From the NCBI GenBank assembly GCA_004151065.3, contig NWUY0300035501.1, positions 1-16,751 on the forward strand: DNA of 16,751 bases. Direction: 5' to 3'. Within the stretch, counting starts at the first letter, position 1. Each line of letters opens with the position of its first letter. The DNA is from Larix sibirica. Lineage: Eukaryota > Streptophyta > Pinopsida > Pinales > Pinaceae. A model generated the notes under the pieces. It was not told the DNA's origin. It searched no databases and saw nothing but the letters and a program-made list of their open reading frames with translations. Shown here piece after piece: positions 1 to 9,392 of the stretch. Position numbers and translations under genes: made by a program.

Positions 1-37
1 TTTGAAATGGAGGTAAAAACAACTACTAAAATTGACC
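1..37. other. Left flank of element 1, unassigned
   Basis: This short A-rich flank precedes the candidate target-site duplication of element 1. Before insertion it should have been contiguous with the sequence that now begins at 12392. It is too short to assign, and I saw no coding potential in it. Confidence 0.4.
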
Positions 38-42
38 CCCCC
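38..42. repeat. Candidate target-site duplication, left copy (CCCCC)
   Basis: Five C residues directly precede the TG of the left LTR, and the same five directly follow the right LTR at 12387-12391. Five bases is the usual Ty3/gypsy duplication length. The run of C makes this weak evidence on its own, and the left run is seven C long. Confidence 0.5.
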
Positions 43-566
43 TGTTAGTCCTAGGTCTGTCAACTATTTCTTTAACCTTTTTTTATTTTCCCTAGATGAT
101 TTTTATTGCTTTTATTTCTCATTTTCTCTTATGTTTTGATGGTTTGATTGTCATTTTTAATTTATGTTTGATGTTTAGGAATCATATGGTTTCTTAGATT
201 TAGCTCCCAATTTGATAAAGCATTTGAGTGTGATTATCATAAAGTATATAGTTAGATTTGGCAATGTTGATAATGACATGTTGGATATTCTAAAGTAATT
301 TGGTAATGCGCTTCATTCTATCCATAAACTAGCACGCTACCAGATTGCCAAGTTTCAACCTTGTGCAGGTTTCAAAGCGATACCCAACAATGATGGTCTG
401 TCTGCTTAGATTTCGGGTTTTGTAAATAAGCTTGTAGGGTGACATTTAGATCTGTCTTACAGTTATCAGAGGAGCAGTGCAGCCCCAAATCCGAGCATCA
501 TAGCAAATTTGATGTTTTGTACTTCACAGGTTGTATGAGGCGGTGACTTACTTTTATAAGGGCTTC

Positions 567-2309
567 ATGTGTTCTTCTTCAACTCCCACCTTTAGTTTTT
601 CATCCACGGCCTCGAATACAGTGATGGTTTCAGAGAAGAAACGCAGTGGAAATGTGCTCAGGATCGAACCCCATAACACTAATTGGGTTAGTGATTTTCC
701 AACGGTTGTAGTTAGATTGAGAGAGATTGGTTGGTTTTCTTTGTGCAAAAGGATTAAGGATCATGATGCCGAACTCTCAAAGTATTTTGTCCTTAATTTT
801 AAGGGGACAGTTGTAAAGTTTGAAGGGTTTGGGTTCTCTATAACTGAAGATGTTATAGCACAAGCTATTGGTGTCACGCCTGAGGGAGAAAGATGGTTTA
901 AGAGACAGCCCATAGACGAGAATTTTGATGAGTTTCTCCAGCCTACGCATAGGAACCCTGATTGAAGCCAGGGGATCACAAGAAATTTCTTATTTGAACG
1001 GTGGCGCAGTGTCTTGTAGATTGTCCAGAGATACATGACCTGCGAGGGACGATTTGCAACCATTTACCTTTATCATATGCGGTTTCTGCAACACATTTCA
1101 GGTATAAAAAAGCTTAATCTACCTTATTATTTCTTGAAGAGCCTGAATAAAATGGCTACTAGGGTACAAAGTCACCACGAGTCGTCTACTCATAGTATAT
1201 TTCATCATGCATTGATCAAGTTGTTGGTAAGCAAGGAATTGGAGAAACAAAACAGGTCTTGGTCTCATTTTATGTTCTGGTCAGGTTTAAGTGTCCAGTC
1301 TGTGTGAGCCGAGTTGAACAAGAAAAAGCAAAACCCTGTAAATAGAAAAAGGTGTAAAGACTCCTGTAAGAAAGGAAGTAGCTTGTGAACCCAATTCGTG
1401 TCTTGAGACTGAAATTGTAGAAGAAACAATTACACAGACACCTACCAAGTTTGAGCAGAGTGAAGAACTGAAAGGAGTTAACACAAGTGAGGGTTTGGTT
1501 GGGAAAACAAGAAAATCTGAAATCAAGGAATGGGATTTTTCTATGGATAAATTTTCAAACCCTACAGAGAGTTCTTCCAGGTCAATAGAGACAGGTCGAA
1601 GACCCAAAACTCGCCCTGCAAACAAGTTGAGGTTGAATTTCAGAGCAATGATAGATCCACGAATTAAGAAGGACCAAACTATAATTGTACAGGATTCGTC
1701 AGATGATGAAGAAGATGTGAAGGACAAAGTGTTAGAGACAACATTAAATGAAGTATTGGATAATGTTCATCAGATTCTGAAATAAGTTTCCGACCTTGCT
1801 CCTAAGAAGTGCCCCTGGGGTATTGATGATGAAGAAAACCTGAAAGAGTATACTTTTTCATTTTTTTCAAACGCAAAAGAAAAGGTTGTAGCTAAACATG
1901 AACTTGTCGAACTTTCAAAGGAACAAGAAAATATGGATGAGGACGTTCGTGAGGAACCAGATGTCACAATGAAAGAATTCGAGAAAGACAAACAACAGAG
2001 GGAAGTTGAACAATTCAGGATTCAAAACGAGCATATGAATCAAATTAATGATGGCTTGATGTAGGCGAATAAGATGTTAAAACAGGATTTGCATGAGGTA
2101 AACAAGAATTTATCAAAAATGTCACAGGTGGCAAGGGAAGCAGTTAAAAGGAGAAAGCTGGCACAGGAACAGAATATTCATCTTGCTAAAGAGAAGGAAA
2201 GATCGAGAAGAAATTAAATAAGCTCCGAAAAGAGTGCAATTGATTACAAAAGAAGGCACAAGCACTTGATGGGTTAGTTATGTTGGCAGAAGCAGCTAGG
2301 AGGCTTTGA
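567..2309 (+). pseudogene. LTR-encoded protein relic, left copy (580 codons, six stops, two frameshifts)
   Basis: This is the left copy of a 580-codon frame carried inside the LTR. I chose ATG 567 (MCSSS...) because both LTRs keep it. The frame continues upstream to 531 only through a TTG, and the ATG at 534 is out of frame and soon stopped. Residues about 25-200 resemble the putative plant transposon protein domain seen in extra ORFs of plant Ty3/gypsy elements (W, H and FEGFGFSITEDVI-type positions, then a helical ATIYLYHMRFL segment). The middle is acidic and charged. The last 125 residues form a Q/E/K-rich coiled coil. Stops lie at 963, 1017, 1305, 1783, 2062 and 2241. There is an extra A in 1346-1350 and a missing base near 2200. 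Each defect is intact in the right copy. Its function is unknown, and it could be an accessory protein or a captured host gene. Confidence 0.8.
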
Positions 2310-2455
2310 TCCGATGACTCAATTCAGTTAGAAAGACAGTTGTCATTATCAAGTTATTTCAAAACTTTAATTTAGATTAGTTTGAATTTTCTATTTTTGT
2401 ACAGTTCGATCCTAGGAAAGTGGATCTTAAAACAATCCGTTTTGAGTGACTTTAC

Positions 2456-2464
2456 CTATATATT
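2456..2464 (+). promoter_or_regulatory. TATA-like box in left LTR
   Basis: CTATATATT is preserved in both LTRs (right copy 11808-11816) in the AT-rich part downstream of the LTR reading frame. If this is the Pol II promoter, the transcript starts near 2485-2500 and the reading frame lies in U3. Other AT-rich candidates exist (near 245 and 2604), so the call is tentative. Confidence 0.35.
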
Positions 2465-3009
2465 GTAAAGTTTTGATTCATTTTTTTTTTGGAGACTCAT
2501 GAGGGTTGAAGATATACATATTGCTCATGTTACAGTCTGATGGATATGTTGTTATGTAAGGATCTCTTTTAAAGATGAATGACTTTTAATTACTGGGAGC
2601 TAGGTTTAAATACTATATGTTGTTTTAATATTCAATGATTCTTGTTGAGTTATTATTTGCACTTTTTATTTTTATGGATATTTTCTATACAAATGCGTGT
2701 GCAAATAGATGAATGTTATTATGAAATAGATTGAAATGTCTTTATAAATGTCTGATGTCCATATGATGCCACAAGTTTTGAACTGTTTGTTGTCATTCCT
2801 TGTAGCTCTTTTGATTTGAACCTATGATTAATCTTTGGTGGTGATTCATCTTATCTTTTATTTTATCCTTGTGTATACAAACATCTGATGTTATCAGATC
2901 TTAAACCAGAATGTTCATGATTTTAATGATTTTAGTTTTGATACTATTAGTTGTCCAGAATGAACCAAAGTTCTCCTTTAAAATATTGAGGTGCCTAAAC
3001 TCTGCAACC

Positions 3010-3023
3010 TTGTAGTATAGTGG
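3010..3023 (+). promoter_or_regulatory. tRNA-Asp 5'-like stretch with A-box consensus at the U5 end, left LTR
   Basis: TTGTAGTATAGTGG is identical to positions near the 5' end of plant tRNA-Asp as I know it. Its last 11 bases (3013-3023) fit the Pol III A-box consensus TRGYNNARNNG. It sits 24 bases before a primer-binding site for the same tRNA. I see no B-box downstream within the LTR, so it is not a tRNA gene. A role in transcription or primer recruitment is speculation. Confidence 0.6.
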
Positions 3024-3047
3024 GTAGAATTTAGGGCTAATATCTTT

Positions 3048-3065
3048 TGGCGCCGTTGCCGGGGA
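3048..3065 (+). other. Primer-binding site, complementary to the tRNA-Asp 3' end
   Basis: TGGCGCCGTTGCCGGGGA is complementary to the 3' acceptor and T-arm end of plant tRNA-Asp (ending CAACGGCGCCA), with 18 matching bases. It starts five bases after the LTR end. Minus-strand DNA synthesis would begin here. tRNA-Asp primers are familiar from Athila-type plant elements. Confidence 0.92.
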
Positions 3066-3075
3066 ACGAAGTTGA

Positions 3076-4910
3076 AAATATTTCCCTGGGTATGACATCT
3101 TTCTTCCTAATTTTGACAGTGAATAGAATTGGGATATATTTGTAGACTACTACTATTCACTGAGTTTCAGAAAAGTAGGTGTGGCTCTGAAGCAGAAAGG
3201 AACTAGAGCGAATCCTTCCCCTCCGTTGCATTCAGGGGTTCCAGATCTAGAGCGAATTCTAAGAGAAGCCAGATAGAGGTTGGATTCTACTTCAGGAAGG
3301 TTTCAATCCTCTACAAGTTTGGATATTCTAGGTGAAAGAAAATCCATTTTCAGATTTGTCATATTTTGAAAAAGAAGAAAAATAACATATTTTTATCACA
3401 GTTCCTCAATTTCAAAGATCAGAGTATTCTTCTCAATTGGGTGATTTTGAAGTTTTTACCAACCCATTATCTTCATATAAGGTCAAAACGAACAACTTTC
3501 GAAGTCTCAGACAACACTTTATACTCCTCTTACTAGTAGGGTCCCTATTAGTCAGTTGATAGCCAAAGCTTCATTACCTTCAATCCCCAAGATCTTTCCT
3601 CACACAGTTAAGACCCCACCTTTTTCAAGTCCTAAGATTAATATTCACATGGATGGTCAGCCTCCTAACATGGTGGACACCATTGTGGCTGCTAGGTATG
3701 CACCGCTAGTCCTTCCCCAACCATTAAATGCACTTCCTGGAGGAGATTACCAAAAATATCTCCCACGTTTCAATGGGAAAGGGGAAACCATAGTAGAAGA
3801 ACACTAGAATGCCTACTTCAGTTATGCTGACATAAAAAATTTGAGCATGAGGATGTCTGGATGAGAGTGTTTGTCCAGAGTCTAGATGGAGAGGTTATAA
3901 AATGGTTTAGGGAATTGCCCCCTGCCTCTCTAGATGGGATTGAATCCCTGAAGGAAGATTTTATGAAAGAATGGGGAGATACCAAATATTACTTGTATTA
4001 CATAACTGAGTTTGGGGCATTAAAAAGGAAACCTGATGAATCAATGATTGTTTTTTCAAAGCGTTTCAATAAGATGTATGGGAAGATTCCAGCTGAGATT
4101 AATCCAACACAAACATCAACAAAGCTCACATATGCAAATTCATTCGATGCTGATTTTTCTCTTCTGTTGAGAGAAAGAAGATCAGTTACCCTTGCAAACA
4201 TGCAGGAAGCAACCTTAGAAGTAGAGTCAAATGTGTTGGCAGCTGATAAACTCAGAGAAAATACAAAGTATAATAATAGTGAGAAGAAGAAAATGAAAGT
4301 ACCCGAACCTTCTTCATCAGGCCTAAAATCAGTTGAAAGTAAAATTGATGAGATGAGCAAATTGATTAAAACTTTATATTCTAAATTGGCAAAGATGGAA
4401 GTTGAAAATAAGCCTCTTAATAGGCCAATTCAAGAAACAGAAAACCGAAATCAGAATCAAAACCAATTTAGGAGACCTTTTAACTCGAGATTTGCTCCAA
4501 GAGAAAGGAGGAATAATGAAGATCAGAGGATCCAACCTCCCTTTAAGAATAATATGGTGAACGAGCCTAAAGAGTTTGATGAGATTGAATTAGGAGATCG
4601 GGAACAAGAAATGAATAGCATTTTAAATGATACTCCTTTGATTTTTCCTACCAAATCCGATTATCAACATTGTATTTCACAACAACAGGAGGGTTGGTCT
4701 GTTTCAGAACACTCAAATTCTCAAGATATTTATCAAACATATCCATAGCGAAATTTTGGTTTGAGAGCAGGAAGATAGTTTCCTTGCAATCAACAAACAA
4801 AAGGAATTGATGCTACTAAACAACCATAGAGACAGGTTCCAGAAAGGAAGTTCATTTAGTTTCCAGATGAAGACAAACAACAAAAGATTGAAGATATAAG
4901 TAGAAACCCT
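3076..4910 (+). pseudogene. gag: gag polyprotein relic (element 1)
   Basis: This is the structural capsid precursor. The N-terminal part (3076-3370) can be read in one frame with stops at 3124, 3274 and 3367, has no in-frame ATG, and then shifts frame. Bases 3430-3807 are proline-rich and lead into the capsid region. A missing base near 3836-3842 moves the frame to 3861-4748. The capsid core has the retrotransposon gag pattern (VFVQSLDGEVIKWFRELPP, then LYYITEFGALKR and KRFNKMYGKIPAEI). A short coiled-coil segment and an NQNQNQ-rich basic tail follow. Further stops lie at 3805, 4746, 4776, 4827 and 4857, all TAG. I see no CCHC zinc knuckle. The basic Arg/Asn-rich tail may serve for RNA binding. 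Past 4746 the same frame runs on into protease, so gag and pol were probably one long frame. Confidence 0.85.
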
Positions 4911-5111
4911 GTGGGGTTTAATTTGGAAAATGAAATTAATAAGATTAAAATCCCGGTTCCACTGATTGAACTTGTTAAAAATCCAGCCTATAGGGATTCT
5001 GCTAGTAATCTCCGTAGTTCACATGACCATCTTTCTCCTTCAGATAGTGTGAATTTACAAGATGAAAACCCCACCATTATTTTTGGTCCAAAGCCAGAGG
5101 GAAAAGGAAAG

Positions 5112-5478
5112 CCTGATTATCCTCCCCCTTTCTTCATTTCACTTACTATTCATGACAACATGCTGCACAATTGTCTTCTGGATTTTGGAGCTTCTCATAA
5201 TTTGATGCCTAAAGTAGTAATGTAAGCCCTAGGCCTGAATATCAGCAAGCCTTATCATGACTTATATTCTTTTGACTCACGAGTTGTTAAGTTTCTTGGG
5301 GTAATTAAAGACCTTGATGTCAGTCTAGCACAACTCCCTATGAAGAGCATTTTGATGGACATTGTGGTGGCAGGCATACCTCCTAGGTATGATATGATTT
5401 TGTCAAGGTCTTGGACTAAGAAGTTGGGTGGTACCTTACAGATGGATCTTTTATATGCAACAGCTCCAGTTTTTGGAG
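5112..5478 (+). pseudogene. Aspartic protease relic (element 1)
   Basis: This retroviral-type protease would process the polyprotein. It begins at a YPPPFFISLTIHD-type strand, and the catalytic loop reads LLDFGASHNLMP at about 5175-5210, where the family has DSG or DTG. The catalytic Asp (5181-5183) remains, but the next residue is Phe (TTT), one C-to-T change from Ser. A TAA at 5223-5225 interrupts the domain. The second half (GIPPRYDMILSRSWTKKLGG) continues in the same frame. It connects without a break to the RNase H domain that follows. Confidence 0.83.
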
Positions 5479-5678
5479 GTGAATCAAGGAGGTTATACAA
5501 AGAAGTTCAGTTAGCTTACTTAGTTAGTGATCATGAAAACCCAACAAATCATCCTATCTATGCAGTTCAAGAGGATATTGGGTCCTGCATGTTGCATCTA
5601 AGTGATGAAGTCATAGGTATAGTGCAGGTGGAAAATGAGCTTTCATTTTGTCCAAAACAGGTAGAACAAGATTGTATC

Positions 5679-6062
5679 TGGAAAATGTTCTTTGATGGCT
5701 CATCTTCTAAGGAAGGAGCAGGAGCAGGGGTTCTCCTTATTTCTCTGGGTGGTGAGATGATTTCCTTAATGTATAAAATTGAGTTTCAAACCACTAATAA
5801 CATTGCAGAATATGAGGCTTCAATCCTTGGATTGAGAGTTGCTAAAGATTTAAACATACAACAGTTGGCTGTTTTTGGCGACTCCGAGTTGGTTGTTCAA
5901 CATATCATAAATATTTATCAGGTAAAGCAGTCATTGTTAAAGGTTTATAGGAATGAAGCATGGGACCTGATATATAATTATTTTTCAGCATTCAACATCT
6001 CGTTCATTCCTAGGGCTCAAAATCAGACAACATATTCTCTAGCTCTAGCAGCCACATATTTC
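5679..6062 (+). pseudogene. Archaeal/plant-type RNase H (aRNH) located upstream of RT
   Basis: RNase H cleaves the RNA of RNA-DNA hybrids during reverse transcription. The motifs run in order: WKMFFDGSS with Asp at 5694-5696, NNIAEYEAS with Glu at 5808-5810, VFGDSELVV with Asp at 5880-5882, and NQTTYSLA near 6021-6041. The last normally has Asp (ADxLA), but here the codon at 6033-6035 is TAT (Tyr), so this copy has lost the fourth catalytic acid. These motifs match the extra RNase H that Tat-lineage elements carry in addition to the native one. In described Tat elements it lies between the native RNase H and integrase. Here it lies between protease and reverse transcriptase, in the same frame as the protease. 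A linker of about 130 residues (6063-6450) follows and ends at a TAA. Confidence 0.87.
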
Positions 6063-6452
6063 AAACTTCCACAACAAACTCAGCTCAGATACCCAGTTGA
6101 AATTAGGTACAGACCCTCAGTACCTGATAACATAAAGCATTGGAAGGTGTTTCAGGATGATCTAGAGATTAAAAAGTTCTTGGAGCTAACAAATGAGTTT
6201 TCTACTTCCCTGATTGATGAAGAGCAAGATTCTGAAATGAAAGAGGTACATTCGTTTTCAGAAAATATGATTGCAGAACATGACATTATTGAATTGAAAG
6301 GCAATTTTATTCCCAAGGGCTTAGTTCCTTTAGAAAGATTATTCTCAAAGGATGATGTCTTGTCTAAACCTACTGTGCAATCATCTGAAGAAAATGTTAG
6401 TAGCTACAATATTGGGACTGAAGAAAATCGTAGAATGGTCAAAATCTCTTAA

Positions 6453-7390
6453 AAGCTTTCAGATGAAGAAAATAAGAAGTATATTAAGCTACTAAAAGAA
6501 TTTGTGGACATTTTTGCATGGTCCTATGAGGATTTGAGAACATATGATACCAACATTATTCAACACAAAATTCCATTAAAGCCAAATGTTAAGCCTTTCA
6601 AACATAAGCTTAGAAGGATCAACCCAACACTTTTCCCTGTTATTGAACAAGGGGTGAAAAAGTTATTAGATGCAAAAATCATTATTCCCCTCAGATATTC
6701 TACTTGGGTGGCCAATTTAGTTCATGCAAGGAAGAAGAATGGTGAGATCAGACTCTGTGTAGATTTTCGTAATCTCAATCGATATTCCTTAAAAGATAAT
6801 TACCCTGTACCCAAGATAGAGCAGATTTTGTAGAAGGTAGTTGGTGCACAGAGGATATCCATGATTGATGGATTTTCAGGGTATAATCAGATTGTTGTAC
6901 AGCCTGAAGATAGAGAAAAAAAAACTTTTACTACTCCTTGGGGGACATTCATGTATTATAAAATTCCTTTTGGGTTGATGAACGTAGGTGCAACTTTTCA
7001 GAGGGAAATGGACATAGCGTTTGTTGGTGAAAGGGAAACGTTTGTAGTGATATGCTTGGATGATATCACAGTATTCTCAGATTCAACAGAAAGTCATTTA
7101 AAACATCTTAAGCAAACCTTTTTGAAATGCAGGAAGTATGGATTGTCTTTAAATCCAAAGAAGTCTCACTTTGCCATGTAGGAGGGAAAGCTCCTCGGTC
7201 ATATAGTCTCAGCTGATGGAATCAAACTTGACCCAGAGCATGTGAAAGCAATTCTGAAAATAAGTATCCCAAGAAACAAGAAAGATATTCAGTCATTCAT
7301 TGGGAAAATCAATTTTCTCAGATGGTTTATTCCAAATTTTGCAGAGATTGTGAAACAAATAACCAAGATGCTAAGAAAGGATCAAGTGGT
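6453..7390 (+). pseudogene. Reverse transcriptase relic (element 1)
   Basis: This RNA-dependent DNA polymerase carries the Ty3/gypsy motifs in order: FAWSYEDL lead-in, a KNGEIRLCVDFRNLN block near 6735-6780, SMIDGFSGYNQI with the first catalytic Asp at 6867-6869, PFGLMNVGATFQREMD, and the active-site box at 7053-7064. That box reads CLDD where the family has YLDD or YVDD, a Tyr-to-Cys change in this copy. The thumb (LNPKKSHFAM, LLGHIVSADGIKLDP) is recognisable. Stops at 6831 and 7179 (both TAG) and the TAA at 6450 break the frame, but no frameshift is visible within the domain. Confidence 0.92.
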
Positions 7391-7850
7391 AAAATGGACT
7401 CCAGAAGCAAGGTTATCTTTTGAAAGGATAAAGCAAGCCCTCACTGAGGCACCAGTTTTGGTAAGCCCAGATTTTCTAAAGATGTTATCACTTTCTCATT
7501 TGCTTCTGAAGATACTATTGCAGCAGTACTCTTGCAGAAGAATTTAGATGGCCTTGAGCAACCTATTTCATTCTTTAGCAAAAATCCAAGAGATTTAGAA
7601 CTAAAATACAACACTTTGGAGAAGTAGGCCTATGCACTTGTTAAGGCTCTCAAATTTTCCAGAATTTACTTGTTGCACTCAAAAATCTTGGCATATGTTC
7701 CTAATGTAGCAGTAAAGGAGATCTTAACACAACCTGACAGTGAAGGAAAGAGGGGCTGGTGGATAGCTAAAATAATGGAATATGATGTTGATATCAAGCC
7801 GACTAAGTTAGTTAAGGGTCAGGGTTTGGCTAAGTTACTTGTAGATTCCA
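7391..7850 (+). pseudogene. Native Ty3/gypsy RNase H, catalytically degenerate
   Basis: This domain lies where the usual gypsy RNase H follows RT (WTPEARLSFERIKQALTEAPVL lead-in). A one-base loss between about 7470 and 7481 shifts the frame, and a TAG at 7625-7627 interrupts it. The fold signature is present (SFASEDTIAAVLLQKN, ISFFSK, AYALVKALKFSR, WIAKIMEYDVDIKP), but the acidic residues are not. TDAS is replaced by SFAS (Phe at 7499-7501). The TDHK region reads LHSKI. The ADAL region reads GQGLA. The Glu position coincides with the TAG, which most simply comes from CAG (Gln). Most of these changes are not single-step decay, so the domain was probably inactive in the living family and acted as a structural connection. 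Confidence 0.83.
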
Positions 7851-7989
7851 ATTGTGAGGCTTTAGGATTGAATGCTGATTTCAATGAAGTATTTGAAAAA
7901 GAAAAATCACAACTTGACAAAGAAAAGGAACAAATTTATCAGAAATATGCGGATTCGGCTCAGTATAGTGATATAGCGTATTTTCTTTT

Positions 7990-9213
7990 ATTCCTTCACT
8001 CTCCACCAAACCTAGATAAAAGAAAATTCAGTGCTTTAAAGTTGAAGGCTATGAGTTATCGTATTTCTGAGCATACTCTATTTTGGAAAGTTCCAGCTGG
8101 GATTCTTTTGAGGTGTGTTGATGAAGAAGAAGCAGATGCTATTATAGCTGAAATGCATGGAGGAGTTTGTGGTGGACATCATTATTGGAAGGCTACAGTG
8201 TTTAAAATTTTGAGAGTAGGCTATTATTGGCCTACAATTTTTTCAGATGTATATTCACAGGTAAGAGCTTGTGTGGAATGCCAGAAGTTCACAGGTAAGC
8301 AGAAGTTGCTCTCATTGCCTCTTAAACCTATTACAGTTGGGGCACCCTTTCAGCAGTGGGGGTTAGATTTCATAGGAGATATCAATCCACATTCCAGTGG
8401 TCAACATAAATTTATTCTTACAGCCATTGATTTCTTTACAAAGTGGGTAGAGGAAATTCCTACCAGGAGAGCCACTGAGCAAGTCATAATCATTTTTTTG
8501 GAAGAGAACATCTTGAGCAGGTTTGGTTGCCCAGGAAAGCTTCTTACAGATAATGCTCTTGATTTCAAGTTTCAGGAGATGGTGTGTTTCTGTGAAAAAC
8601 ATAGAATTGTTTTGAAACATTCAACTCCGTATTACCCATAAGGTAATGGCCTAGCAGAGTCCACCAATAAGAATATTGTGAACAATATTAAGAAGATTTT
8701 ATCACAGAACAAAAAGGCATGTGATAACAAATTGAAATACGCTCTTTGGGATGATCGTGTCACTACCAAGAAAGATATCGGTACTTCTCCTCTCCAACTT
8801 GTGTATGGAACTGAAGCAGTTTTTCCTGTGCAACTTGGTTTACCTGTTATGAAGTTTATGCAGGACGGTTTAGAAGAACCAAATGAATTTAGAGGAGAAT
8901 TTTCCATATGATTGAACTGCAGCAGGAAAGAGAGTTACTCACTGAAAAGGCTCAGGTGCATAAAGACAAGGTAAAGTAGATGTTTGATAAGAAGATTAAA
9001 GAAGATAATTTCTTTCCTAATGATCTGGTGCTTAGATGGGATGAAACCAAGGATGAAAAATCGAAACATGGGAAATTTGATCACTTGTGGCTTGGTCCTT
9101 TCAGAATTGTTAGAGGTTTGGGGAATAACACATTTATTTTACAGAATTTGGAGGGTGATGAACTTGCATGCCCAGTCAATGGGCGTTTTCTGAAACATTT
9201 TTATACCAGATAA
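7990..9213 (+). pseudogene. Integrase relic with HHCC finger and GPY/F end (element 1)
   Basis: Integrase inserts the DNA copy into the host chromosome. The zinc finger is intact: His at 8156 and 8177, Cys at 8270 and 8279. The catalytic triad is Asp 8366 (WGLDFIG), Asp 8549 (LLTDNALD) and Glu 8657 (GNGLAESTN), with exactly 35 codons between the last two, counting the TAA at 8639-8641 that replaces a probable CAA. A frameshift near 8885-8905 and a TAG at 8977 precede the C-terminal part. That part ends with a GPY/F-type motif (GKFDHLWLGPFRIV, about 9090-9131) and stops at 9211-9213. There is no chromodomain, which separates it from chromoviruses. Confidence 0.92.
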
Positions 9214-9392
9214 GAGCTGAAGGAAATCACTTACATTGTATATACCGGTGAGTTTTCAAGTTGTTTGAATAAGAATCCATCCCAATGGATTAGCAATTGT
9301 ACATATCAGTTTGTGTGGGTAGAATGGGAAGGCACAGGGTCTAATCATTCTTGGCATCTCACAAGGAGCATGCCACCCCCAGACGGAGCCAA
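9214..9392 (+). other. 3' spacer between pol and the right LTR
   Basis: This is non-coding. A polypurine tract should lie immediately before the right LTR, but the last bases (AGACGGAGCCAA) are only moderately purine-rich. A better purine run, AGAATGGGAAGG, lies at 9321-9332, about 60 bases upstream. The tract is therefore decayed or atypical. Confidence 0.6.

Larger units (their letters stand above)
43..3042 (+). repeat. 5' long terminal repeat of element 1
   Basis: This 3.0-kb repeat aligns along its whole length with 9393-12386. It begins TGTTAG and ends CTAATA, one transition from the perfect inverse CTAACA. The end lies five bases before the primer-binding site, as expected of an LTR. 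The repeat contains a long protein-coding relic (567-2309), an AT-rich 3' third with a TATA-like box at 2456-2464, and a tRNA-Asp-like stretch at 3010-3023. Bases 43-566 precede the reading frame and hold no gene that I can see. Bases 2310-2950 are AT-rich and non-coding. Near 2733-2756 this copy has AAATGTCT twice, 4 bases apart, while the right copy has it once, which fits a small slippage event. Confidence 0.92.

Noticed and set aside
554-1063. Minus-strand frames opposite the LTR gene
   Set aside because: These are shadows of the plus-strand frame. They are not conserved as frames between the two LTRs and have no recognisable motifs.
3076-9213. TAG as a reassigned glutamine codon, because 11 of 15 gag-pol stops are TAG
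   Set aside because: The LTR frames also contain TGA stops, frameshifts are frequent, and CAG-to-TAG change at methylated CHG sites explains the bias. The elements are plant-type.
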